A stretch of 64,000 nt of DNA from NCBI GenBank assembly GCA_017429765.1, contig JAFROJ010000050.1:1-64000 (forward strand), given 5' to 3'. Both the position numbers and the translations under genes were made by a program. The notes under the pieces were generated by a model. That model was not told the DNA's origin, made no database searches, and worked only from the letters and a program-made list of their open reading frames with translations. This DNA comes from Bacteroidales bacterium. GTDB lineage: Bacteria > Bacteroidota > Bacteroidia > Bacteroidales > UBA932. Positions 17,215-25,305 of this stretch are shown one piece after another (position 1 is the stretch's first letter; the number at the start of each line of letters is the position of its first letter).

Positions 17215-18695
17215 TGACACACATCATCTCGAAGGAACATCTTAGCCTTGAAAGACTTGAGGAAATACTGAATAACCACGAGACCCTGGTTCTCGGGGAA
17301 GAGGCCCGGCAAGCGATAGAGAAATGCCGCTCTTTTCTGGACGGGAAGATGGAGGACATCTCCAGACCCGTCTACGGCATCTCGACCGGTTTCGGCTCCC
17401 TTTGTAACGTGACCATCCCTAAAGACCAATTGTCCAGGCTCCAGTACAACCTTGTGGTGAGCCACGCCTGCGGCACCGGGGAGATTGTCCGTTCTGACAT
17501 AGTGAGACTGATGCTGCTCCTGAAGGCGCAGTCTCTCTCCTATGGCCACTCGGGGGCGCAAGTCATTACTGTCCAGAGACTTCTGGACATGTTCAACAAC
17601 GACATCATCCCGGTCGTTTATCAGCAGGGATCCCTCGGGGCCTCCGGGGACCTCGCTCCCCTCGCCCACATGAGCCTGCCTCTCATCGGTCTGGGCGAGG
17701 TCCTGTACAAGGGAAAGATCCGTCCCAGCCGGGAGGTTTGGGACGAGATGGGATGGGAGCCGGTGACTCTCCAGTCCAAGGAGGGTCTGGCCCTGCTCAA
17801 CGGGACCCAGTTCATGAGCGCGCACGCCATCTGGTCCCTAATCCAGTGCCACAGGCTCTCGAAATGGGCCGACAAGATAGGGGCGATGTCGCTCGAGGCT
17901 TACGACGGCAGGATCGAGCCCTTCCTTCCCCTGACTCACCAGCTGAGACCTCACAGGGGACAGATCGACACCGCGGCCCGCTTCATTGACATTCTCGAGG
18001 GCAGCGAGTTGATGTCCAGGAAGAAAGAGCATGTCCAGGACCCTTATTCCTTCAGATGCATCCCGCAGGTCCACGGGGCGGTGAAGGACAACATCCGCTA
18101 TGTGGAGTCCGTGATTGAGAACGAGATCAACTCCGCGACCGACAACCCCAACATATTCCCGGACGAGGACATGATCATCTCGGCGGGCAACTTCCACGGG
18201 GAGCCGATCGCCATCCCGATGGACACCCTTGCCATAGCCATGTCAGAGCTCGCCAACATCTCGGAGAGGAGAATATTCAGGCTGATTTCCGGGCAGAGGG
18301 GTCTGCCCAAGTTCCTGGTGGCGAATCCCGGCCTCAACAGCGGATTCATGATCCCTCAATACACCGCCGCATCGATAGTCAGCCAGAACAAGGGACTTTG
18401 CTGGCCCGCCTCGGTCGACTCCATCCCCTCTTCGCAGGGACAGGAGGATCATGTCAGCATGGGATCCAACTCCGCCACAAAACTCGTGAGGGTCGTGGAG
18501 AACTGCGAGACTGTCCTCGCCATCGAGCTCTTCAATGCGGCCCAGGCCCTCGATTTCAGGCATCAGGAATCAGGTGAGAAGTCTTCGCCGAAGGTTGAGA
18601 GAATCTTCGAGGAGTACAGGAAGATCGTTCCATTCATCGACAACGACGAGTACATGCACCCCCTCATAATGAAATCAATAGAATTCATAAGATGA
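17214..18695 (+). CDS. hutH: Histidine ammonia-lyase
   Basis: The 493-residue enzyme removes ammonia from histidine to give urocanate, the first step of the pathway. The A143-S144-G145 triplet that cyclises to the MIO cofactor is intact within GSLGASGDLAPLAHMS. Other family signatures are YGISTGFG near residue 54 and QEDHVSMG near residue 420. Length matches the bacterial family. It overlaps hutI by four bases (ATGA). With ftcD, hutU and hutI it completes histidine breakdown to glutamate and one-carbon units. Confidence 0.96.
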   Translation: MTHIISKEHLSLERLEEILNNHETLVLGEEARQAIEKCRSFLDGKMEDISRPVYGISTGFGSLCNVTIPKDQLSRLQYNLVVSHACGTGEIVRSDIVRLMLLLKAQSLSYGHSGAQVITVQRLLDMFNNDIIPVVYQQGSLGASGDLAPLAHMSLPLIGLGEVLYKGKIRPSREVWDEMGWEPVTLQSKEGLALLNGTQFMSAHAIWSLIQCHRLSKWADKIGAMSLEAYDGRIEPFLPLTHQLRPHRGQIDTAARFIDILEGSELMSRKKEHVQDPYSFRCIPQVHGAVKDNIRYVESVIENEINSATDNPNIFPDEDMIISAGNFHGEPIAIPMDTLAIAMSELANISERRIFRLISGQRGLPKFLVANPGLNSGFMIPQYTAASIVSQNKGLCWPASVDSIPSSQGQEDHVSMGSNSATKLVRVVENCETVLAIELFNAAQALDFRHQESGEKSSPKVERIFEEYRKIVPFIDNDEYMHPLIMKSIEFIR

Positions 18696-19912
18696 AGATA
18701 ATCAGGAATATCGGCGATCTTGTCGGGATAGTTCCGGAAGGGGTGGCCAGGAAGGTCGGGCCCGGGATGGACGAGGTGGAAACCGTCAGCGAGGCCTTTG
18801 TCGCCATCGAGGGTGGTCTTATCCGGGACTTCGGCCCGATGAGCTCCTGTCCGGAACCGGCCCCGGAAGACGAGGTCATCGACGCCGGCGGCGGCATGGT
18901 CATGCCGATGTTCTGCGATTCCCACACCCACATCTGTTACGCCGGCTCAAGGGAGCGGGAGTTTATCGACAAGATTAACGGCCTGAGTTACGAGGAGATA
19001 GCCGCCCGGGGCGGCGGGATCCTGAACTCCGCCGACCTCCTCCACGAGACCTCAGAGGATGATCTGTTCCGCCAGACTATGGAGAGGGTCGACGAGATGG
19101 TCGCCAAGGGGACAGGAGCCATTGAGATAAAAAGCGGCTACGGTCTCACCACGGAGGACGAGTTGAAGATGCTGAGAGTCATCAAGCGAGTCAGGGAGAC
19201 CACCCCGGCGATCGTCAGGGCGACCTTCCTCGGCGCCCACGCCGTCGGCAGGGCATACAGGGGCAGGCAGGATGAATATGTGGACCTTGTCGCCGACGAG
19301 ATGATCCCGGCCGTGGCCGCTGAAGGGCTCGCGGACTTCGTGGATGTCTTCTGTGACGAGGGCTTCTTCACCCCCGGGCAGACAGCCAGGATACTCGAGG
19401 CCGGGCTTCGCCGCGGCCTCAGGCCGAAGATCCACGCCAACGAGCTCGCCTGCTCCGGAGGAGTTCAAGTCGGGGTGGCCTTCAACGCTCTTTCCGTGGA
19501 TCATCTTGAGCGGACCACTGACTCGGAGATCGAGGCTCTCAAGGGCAAAGAGACGATGCCCGTGATGCTTCCCGGATCCTCCTTCTTCCTTGGAATGCCT
19601 TACGGAAGGGCGAAGGAATATATCAAAGCGGGTCTTGGCTTGGCCCTGGCCTCGGACTACAATCCGGGATCCTCCCCCTCCGGGGACATGAGGTTTGTCA
19701 TGGCCCTCGGCTGCGTCAAGATGAGGCTCACCCCCAACCAGGCCTTCAACGCCTGCACGATCAACGGAGCTTACGCCATGGGCATCTCCGGAATTGCCGG
19801 CTCGATCACGAAAGGAAAGAGAGCGAACCTGGTGGTGACCAAGCAGCTCTCCTCAATAGCCTCGATAGCTTACAGCTACCAGACCCCCTTCATAGACAGG
19901 ATAATCATCTGA
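18692..19912 (+). CDS. hutI: Imidazolonepropionase
   Basis: The 406-residue amidohydrolase hydrolyses imidazolonepropionate to formiminoglutamate. The metal-binding HxH is H78 and H80 in CDSHTHICYAG; later ligands and signatures include IHANELACSGGVQ, VDHLE and the Asp of ASDYNPGSSPSGD. It is the last gene of the hut run. Its 3' end overlaps by eight bases the end of the convergent anti-sigma/barrel gene, so no terminator fits between them. Confidence 0.95.
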   Translation: MKIIRNIGDLVGIVPEGVARKVGPGMDEVETVSEAFVAIEGGLIRDFGPMSSCPEPAPEDEVIDAGGGMVMPMFCDSHTHICYAGSREREFIDKINGLSYEEIAARGGGILNSADLLHETSEDDLFRQTMERVDEMVAKGTGAIEIKSGYGLTTEDELKMLRVIKRVRETTPAIVRATFLGAHAVGRAYRGRQDEYVDLVADEMIPAVAAEGLADFVDVFCDEGFFTPGQTARILEAGLRRGLRPKIHANELACSGGVQVGVAFNALSVDHLERTTDSEIEALKGKETMPVMLPGSSFFLGMPYGRAKEYIKAGLGLALASDYNPGSSPSGDMRFVMALGCVKMRLTPNQAFNACTINGAYAMGISGIAGSITKGKRANLVVTKQLSSIASIAYSYQTPFIDRIII

Positions 19913-21143
19913 ATGAGTACCGGGCGCCGAACGTCAAGATGAAGTCGAAAGGATGCTCGGTGTAGACCGATTTGATCTGGGAGCCGTTGTCGAAATGATA
20001 GGAGACTCCCGGCTCGGCGTAGATGCCGAGTTTGGCCGGAAGATTGATCTGAAGACCCGCGGCGGCGTTCACAGACCAGACAAGAGGCTTCTTGTCGACG
20101 TCGGTGCTGGCCTTGGAGCTTACCAGCTTCTCGACCATTCCTCCGCCGGAAGTGTACACTGTGAACAAAGACCTGTCCAGGAGATTCGCCTTGAGGTTCA
20201 ACGGCACACCGAGATAACCAAGAGTCTGGGTCTCATTCGAAACCCTGCCGCCGGAAGAGGTGGAGAACACGCTCTTCAGAACTGAATATGTCAGCCCGGA
20301 CTCGACAGAGAAGGTCTTTGTGAGAGGGAAATCCAGCGACAGCGACATCCTCACAGGCCTTTTGTGCGACTCGTCCTTACTCACCGTGTTGGAGACTGTC
20401 CTCGTTACGATCGTGTTTTCCCCCCTTGTGGCTGAGCCATCGGCGACAGAGTAACCATGGAAGAAGGATCCGGCGTCGAAGGTGCTGACAGACTGGGACT
20501 CCCTGGCGGAGCTTGTCAATGAGAGTCCGGCCGAAGGCGAGCTGACACCAGCGGCTGAGCCATCGCTTGTCGCTGACATATAACCCGACCAGTCCTCGCC
20601 GTCGTGATCTGTCTTGAAATCGGCGGGCTTATCGTCCACTTTGGCCTCGACAGGGGCTGTCGGAGAATCGGGAACGACGGACTCGGCAGGCGTGACAACC
20701 TCCTCCGCCACCACAGGCTCGTCTGGGGCAACCGGCTCGTCTGGGGCAACCGGCTCATCAGGGATTATGGCGTCCGCCAACAACGTCCCCTTAGGAGCGG
20801 GAATGACCCGGACAGGACCGGGAACAGAAGAAGATGCCTGACCTCCCCCATTGTCTGCTGAAGAAGAAATGTTTGTCTCGGGGGAGGCCGGGCTCTCCGC
20901 TATCAAGCTCTCGTTCGTCTTGATGCCATCCAGGCCGCCATTGTCAGTGAGGCGTACACTGAAGAAGACACCCAAGGCCACGGCGGCCGCGGCGGCGAGA
21001 GACCAGACCCAAGGCATGTACCTTACCTTGCGGGTCTTCTCCGGATAGAGGGAAGCCTCGATTCTCTCCCACATCCCGTCAGGGAGAGGGGCCTCGTAGG
21101 ACTCCAGCTTATCCTTTATTATTCTCAACCAATCCTCGTTCAT
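19905..21143 (-). CDS. Anti-sigma-like N-terminus fused to an outer-membrane beta-barrel-like domain
   Basis: The 412-residue product has a short cytoplasmic N-terminal part (about 1-42, LPDGMWERIE motif), one transmembrane helix (about 46-63), a long Pro/Glu/Val-rich linker (about 70-200), and a C-terminal PorT-like or OmpA-like barrel region ending in Arg-Tyr-Ser-Phe-Arg. The linker contains a short tandem repeat, VAPDEP, three times. Such proteins are common in Bacteroidetes next to ECF sigma factors. Here the gene overlaps the sigma gene by four bases. The N-terminal part probably binds the sigma factor, and the C-terminal part senses or spans the envelope. The topology is unusual because a barrel normally sits in the outer membrane. 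Confidence 0.7.
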   Translation of the reverse strand: MNEDWLRIIKDKLESYEAPLPDGMWERIEASLYPEKTRKVRYMPWVWSLAAAAAVALGVFFSVRLTDNGGLDGIKTNESLIAESPASPETNISSSADNGGGQASSSVPGPVRVIPAPKGTLLADAIIPDEPVAPDEPVAPDEPVVAEEVVTPAESVVPDSPTAPVEAKVDDKPADFKTDHDGEDWSGYMSATSDGSAAGVSSPSAGLSLTSSARESQSVSTFDAGSFFHGYSVADGSATRGENTIVTRTVSNTVSKDESHKRPVRMSLSLDFPLTKTFSVESGLTYSVLKSVFSTSSGGRVSNETQTLGYLGVPLNLKANLLDRSLFTVYTSGGGMVEKLVSSKASTDVDKKPLVWSVNAAAGLQINLPAKLGIYAEPGVSYHFDNGSQIKSVYTEHPFDFILTFGARYSFR

Positions 21144-21715
21144 CGCTTTATCTTGACCTTGTTTTTATATTCCTTTATCTTTCTCGCCAGTATCGCCCTG
21201 GCCCTGTGCAGCTGTGAGGCTGACGTGTTTTCTGTTATTCCCAGCGCCGCGGCGATCTCCTTATGGCTCTTGTCTTCCAACGCATAGAGGTTGAACACCG
21301 CCCTGTACCCATCAGGAAGCTCTTTTATCATCTCCTGGATCGCGGCCGCCGGAACGCTTTCAACATCAGGCGGCTCAATCTCCTCCTCCGCCACGTCCTT
21401 GATCTCCTCCTCGAACACTATCGGCACGCTCTTTCGCTTCCGGCGCAACGTCTTCAGGCTCTCATTCACCACAATCTGCCTCATCCATGCCTTCAGCGAC
21501 CCTTCCCCTCTGTAATCGAACTTGTCCAGGGACGTGAATATTTTAAGGAAGCACTCTTGAAGAACGTCTTTCAGGTCCCGCTGGTCAGTCAGGAAACGAG
21601 AGCATGTCGCGGAAAGGTACTTCGAGTAGCGGTCATATATCTCCTTTACCGCCGCCCTGTCTCCATTCCTGGCCCTTTCAACGACCTGTCTCTCTGTCCC
21701 CTCTGTCAACACCAC
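21140..21715 (-). CDS. ECF-type RNA polymerase sigma factor
   Basis: The 191-residue product has sigma region 2 (about 20-95, with LKDVLQECFLKIF and the following helix) and region 4 (about 130-185, with YALEDKSHKEIAAALGITENTSASQLHRAR, read here as its parts: an acidic helix, then a helix-turn-helix). It lacks region 3, as expected of ECF factors. The start is uncertain because the 5' end offers GTG and TTG codons; GTG at 21715 gives the longest plausible product. It is followed by the anti-sigma/barrel gene with an ATGA overlap and preceded by a NigD-like gene, so it may control envelope or nutrient functions. Confidence 0.9.
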   Translation of the reverse strand: MVLTEGTERQVVERARNGDRAAVKEIYDRYSKYLSATCSRFLTDQRDLKDVLQECFLKIFTSLDKFDYRGEGSLKAWMRQIVVNESLKTLRRKRKSVPIVFEEEIKDVAEEEIEPPDVESVPAAAIQEMIKELPDGYRAVFNLYALEDKSHKEIAAALGITENTSASQLHRARAILARKIKEYKNKVKIKR

Positions 21716-21716
21716 G

Positions 21717-22556
21717 CTACTTTTCTGTCGCTCTGTTACCGTACTGCAATCTCAACGTCTTCTCTCCACCGAATGACATCCAATGAAGGACAACCGACGT
21801 GGGGTCTTTGTACTCGTCCTTTCTGGACATGTACAATTGGCAGATCCTGAAAGCCACCAAACTCTCTTTCCAGTAGCTCTGGTAATCCCCGTTGTCCTTG
21901 TGGACCAAATAAAGATGGTCCGGATGCTTCCGTGAAGCGTAGAGGTTGACAGAGTGCGCGGTGACATCGCCCCAGAAAGTGGCGAAATGGATCATAAGGT
22001 ACCCGTCCTCGGAGAAAGTCAACCAGTCCGGAATCCCCTCGCTGGTGACCACCTCGACAGGGCGGCTGGCCTCGAACATGTCCTCGACAGACCCGAAACC
22101 AGTGTTGACTGAGACCACCTGGGTGTCGGAGCCTCCTGAGAGACTGTCATCGATGTCGATGTAGGCCGCGTCGCTGGTCACGATGGAGTCCAAACGCTCA
22201 ACCGTGACACATCTCGTGCAAAAAGCGGATCTCCTGTCCAGGTCGGAATAAGCCACCAAAGCCCTTACTTCCCCGCTGAAAGGATTCTTCCATCCAACCG
22301 GCTCGAGAGTCGTGTTCTCATCCAGCTGGAAGTAGTCCCTGCCTGAAGTGGCAGTCCTGACCGTCACGATAGCGTTGGCCCATAGAATGTCGTTCTGAAG
22401 ACTTGAGATCCTCGTCGACGTCATGTCAGATATCATGTCCATGTCTTCGAACTCGTTCGAGCAGGAATACAGGGCAGGGAAAAGAGCCAAGGCCGCCATC
22501 AAGAGGCGGGAAAGGACTAAATCCTTCTTTTTCAGCTTTCCGTCTATCTTCTTCAT
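21717..22556 (-). CDS. NigD-like lipoprotein
   Basis: The 279-residue product has a lipoprotein signal peptide with the lipobox region ending PALYSCSNEFED, so it is anchored by Cys 32 or nearby. The two NigD-like domains follow. NigD-like proteins are Bacteroidetes surface or periplasmic lipoproteins first noted in a bacteriocin (nigrescin) locus; their function is not established. It precedes the ECF sigma gene with a one-base gap, which suggests co-transcription. Confidence 0.8.
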   Translation of the reverse strand: MKKIDGKLKKKDLVLSRLLMAALALFPALYSCSNEFEDMDMISDMTSTRISSLQNDILWANAIVTVRTATSGRDYFQLDENTTLEPVGWKNPFSGEVRALVAYSDLDRRSAFCTRCVTVERLDSIVTSDAAYIDIDDSLSGGSDTQVVSVNTGFGSVEDMFEASRPVEVVTSEGIPDWLTFSEDGYLMIHFATFWGDVTAHSVNLYASRKHPDHLYLVHKDNGDYQSYWKESLVAFRICQLYMSRKDEYKDPTSVVLHWMSFGGEKTLRLQYGNRATEK

Positions 22557-22617
22557 AGCTTCTATTCCCTAAATCCCGGAATCAGGAAATCTTGCATAAA
22601 AATGACAAAAAAATTTC

Positions 22618-22625
22618 TATATTGC
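22618..22625 (+). promoter_or_regulatory. Weak -7-like box TATATTGC for nhaC
   Basis: The box departs from TAnnTTTG at the end but is correctly placed 26 bases before the ATG at 22652. It also argues against the upstream in-frame TTG at 22592. Confidence 0.3.
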
Positions 22626-22651
22626 GAACAGTTCCGAACGAATTTAGCGAA

Positions 22652-24109
22652 ATGGCGAAAAGACCTCTGTCAAGACTTATCATTTCCCTCATCCCTATCC
22701 TGACGCTAGTCGCCTTGTTGGCGGTGGATATCAGCATTTTCGGCAGCGACGCCATATATGGCGCCAGCCAAGTGTCCCTACTTTTCTCGGCCGGAATCTG
22801 CGTCTGGCTGGCCATGTGGCTTTTCAAGGTACCCTGGGCTGATTTCGAGGTGGCCATCAAAGGCAATGTGTCGGATGTCACCACGGCGATTGTCATTCTC
22901 TTCCTCATAGGCTCCATCTCGGGCAGCTGGACCATGAGCGGGATCGTGCCCACCTTCATCTATTACGGGATCAAGATAATCAGCCCCAAGGTGTTCCTTC
23001 TCACGGCGTGCGTCATCTGCGCCCTGGTGTCTTTGATGGTCGGAAGTTCTTGGACCACAATCGCCACCATAGGTGTCGCCCTCATGGGAATAGGCAAGGC
23101 GGAGGGTTTCAGCGAGGGGATAGTCGCCGGAGCGATAATCTCCGGGGCTTACTTCGGGGACAAGATCTCTCCCCTGTCGGACACGACGGTCCTCGCCTCC
23201 TCGATGAACAAAGTCCCCCTCTTCGAGCACATCCGTTACATGCTGTTCACCACAGTCCCCTCGATAATCATCACCCTGATCCTGTTCCTGATCATCGGTC
23301 TGGCTCATCCCGCGGCGGACGCCGCGACCGTCAGCAAATACACCGACATCCTCGGGGCGAGATTCAACCTGAGCCCCTGGCTGATGGTGGTCCCGGTCCT
23401 GACGGCGGTGATGATAGCGAGAAAAATGCCGGCCCTGGTGGTGTTAGGCCTGTCGACTATCCTCGCCGCGGCGGCCGCTGTCATATTCCAGCCAGGGATC
23501 ATCCATGAGATCGGCGCCGGGTTGACTGACGTGGCCGGATGGAAGGTGACATTCACCGGAGTGGCGAAGACTCTTTACGACACCGTGGCCCTTGAGACCG
23601 GGGACATGGACGTGAACCAGCTGGTCACCTCAAGGGGCATGACCGGGATGATGAACACAGTGTACCTGATCATCTGCGCCATGTGTTTCGGGGCTGCCAT
23701 GAAGGCGAGCGGGATGCTCAAGGAACTGGCCTCGATGATAGTCCCGTTCACGAAGCGCAGAAGCGGGCTGGTCGCTTCCACAGTGGTCACGGGAACCACC
23801 CTGAACGGTATCGTCTCAGACCAGTATCTCTCCATCATATTGACATCCAGCATATTCAAGGACATCTACGAGAAGGAGGGATACGAGGGCAGGCTGCTAA
23901 GCCGCGCCGTGGAGGACTCGGCGACTGTCACGTCGCCATTGTACCCCTGGAGCAGCTGCGGAATGACGCAGGCCACCATACTGAGCGTGCCGACTGTCGT
24001 CTACCTGCCATTCTGCTTCTTCAACATCATCAGTCCGCTGATGAGTTTCATAGTCGCTTTGACAGGCTACAAGATAGTCCGCTCAGTCAGGAAAGAGCCT
24101 CAGGAATAG
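22652..24109 (+). CDS. nhaC: Na+/H+ antiporter NhaC family
   Basis: The 485-residue integral membrane protein has about 11-12 helices. Family marks include VGSSWTTIATIGVALMG, the GAYFGDKISPLSDTT segment, and SATVTSPLYPWSSCG near the C-terminus. NhaC proteins exchange sodium for protons, and some relatives exchange organic acids or amino acids. I chose ATG at 22652, because the longer frame begins with TTG and would overlap the promoter. It converges with mscL with one base between stops. Confidence 0.9.
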   Translation: MAKRPLSRLIISLIPILTLVALLAVDISIFGSDAIYGASQVSLLFSAGICVWLAMWLFKVPWADFEVAIKGNVSDVTTAIVILFLIGSISGSWTMSGIVPTFIYYGIKIISPKVFLLTACVICALVSLMVGSSWTTIATIGVALMGIGKAEGFSEGIVAGAIISGAYFGDKISPLSDTTVLASSMNKVPLFEHIRYMLFTTVPSIIITLILFLIIGLAHPAADAATVSKYTDILGARFNLSPWLMVVPVLTAVMIARKMPALVVLGLSTILAAAAAVIFQPGIIHEIGAGLTDVAGWKVTFTGVAKTLYDTVALETGDMDVNQLVTSRGMTGMMNTVYLIICAMCFGAAMKASGMLKELASMIVPFTKRRSGLVASTVVTGTTLNGIVSDQYLSIILTSSIFKDIYEKEGYEGRLLSRAVEDSATVTSPLYPWSSCGMTQATILSVPTVVYLPFCFFNIISPLMSFIVALTGYKIVRSVRKEPQE

Positions 24110-24110
24110 A

Positions 24111-24554
24111 CTATTTGTTCTTCAGCAAGTCGCGGATCTCCTCAAGAAGAACCACATCGTCCGGTTTCGGAGCCGGGGCCTCGGGCTCGGCGGGAGCTTC
24201 CTCTTTCTTGGCGGAGAGGGACTTGGCCTTGTTGATGCCCTTGATCACAAGGAATATACAGAAGGCGATGATGAGGAAGTCAAAGATGACCTGCAGGAAA
24301 TTGCCCCAAGAGATGGCCACAGCGGGTTTCACGACCTCCTCGCCGTCCATGACGGCCTTGCTGATGACCCACTTCCAATCAGTGAAGTTAAGGCCTCCGC
24401 AAAGGGCGCCGATAGCCGGCATGATGATGTCACCCACGAGAGAGGATACAATCTTGCCGAAAGCGCCGCCGATGACCACACCGACCGCCATGTCGATCAC
24501 ATTGCCCTTCATCGCGAAATCTTTGAACTCAGACCAGAATTTTCCTTTTGCCAT
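24111..24554 (-). CDS. mscL: Large-conductance mechanosensitive channel
   Basis: The 147-residue product is a typical MscL: an N-terminal amphipathic helix (FWSEFKDFAMKGNVIDMAVGVVIGGAFG), a first membrane helix (about 17-45), a periplasmic loop, a second helix (about 83-103) and a charged cytoplasmic tail with a Pro/Ala/Glu-rich linker. It protects cells from hypo-osmotic shock. It starts nine bases after the nucleotidyltransferase gene and may be the last gene of the cell-wall salvage operon. Confidence 0.95.
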   Translation of the reverse strand: MAKGKFWSEFKDFAMKGNVIDMAVGVVIGGAFGKIVSSLVGDIIMPAIGALCGGLNFTDWKWVISKAVMDGEEVVKPAVAISWGNFLQVIFDFLIIAFCIFLVIKGINKAKSLSAKKEEAPAEPEAPAPKPDDVVLLEEIRDLLKNK

Positions 24555-24562
24555 AATGCTTG

Positions 24563-25300
24563 TTATTTTAGTTTTTTAAGGAATGACTCGGCTTCTTTAA
24601 GCGACTCCACCTTCCCGACATCAATCATCTCCAAACGCTCCGGGAGCACTCCGTAAATGGGATGTGAGGCGCATTCTTGAATATAAAAATCCATGATCGG
24701 GAACCTTTCCCCCCAACCGTCCTCATCAAATATAGTGAATATCCTGTCAGAAATCAAATGCACGCCGGAGAACGCCAGCTTGCGGAACCGTGACGGATCA
24801 AGCCCCGGATAAGGGCTCTTCACCTCGCCCGTCCGGACATTGGTCCATCCGACCATGCGCATGTCATCGTCGAAAAGAAGATAACGTTGGGTTACCCTGT
24901 CGCTGACCAGGATGTTCGACAGGGCGTCGGGTCTCGCCTGGGAGACAAACCAATTGATGTCGAGATTTGAGAGGATGTCCACATTATGGACCAGGAAAGG
25001 CCCGTCCTCGAGGAACCTTCTCGCGCGCTTGATCCCGCCTCCTGTCTCCCGCAGCATGTCCCTCTCGTCCGATATGTGGATCTTGATCCCGAAGTCGGAG
25101 TTGGAGCGGACATACTCGATCACGGAGTCAGCGAAATGGTGGGTGTTGATCACCACCTCGTCGAAACCCGCCGACTTCAGCTTATTGATGACATGACTCA
25201 GGAGCGGCTCGCCGGCGACAGGGACCAACGCCTTGGGAATGGTGTCGGTCAGAGGCTTGAGCCTCGTCCCCAAGCCGGCGGCGAAAATCAGGGCTTTCAT
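24563..25300 (-). CDS. Sugar-phosphate nucleotidyltransferase, MurU-like
   Basis: The 245-residue product has the N-terminal nucleotide-binding signature FAAGLGTRLKPLT with the following PKALVPV, typical of UTP/dTTP-sugar pyrophosphorylases. Its length is close to that of MurU, which makes UDP-MurNAc from MurNAc-1-phosphate. The gene lies five bases after the AmgK-like kinase gene; AmgK and MurU form a two-step pathway in Pseudomonas and relatives. The MurU assignment therefore rests on fold, size and context. A GlmU- or RmlA-like role is less likely because there is no hexapeptide domain. Confidence 0.78.
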   Translation of the reverse strand: MKALIFAAGLGTRLKPLTDTIPKALVPVAGEPLLSHVINKLKSAGFDEVVINTHHFADSVIEYVRSNSDFGIKIHISDERDMLRETGGGIKRARRFLEDGPFLVHNVDILSNLDINWFVSQARPDALSNILVSDRVTQRYLLFDDDMRMVGWTNVRTGEVKSPYPGLDPSRFRKLAFSGVHLISDRIFTIFDEDGWGERFPIMDFYIQECASHPIYGVLPERLEMIDVGKVESLKEAESFLKKLK

Positions 25301-25305
25301 CTGAT

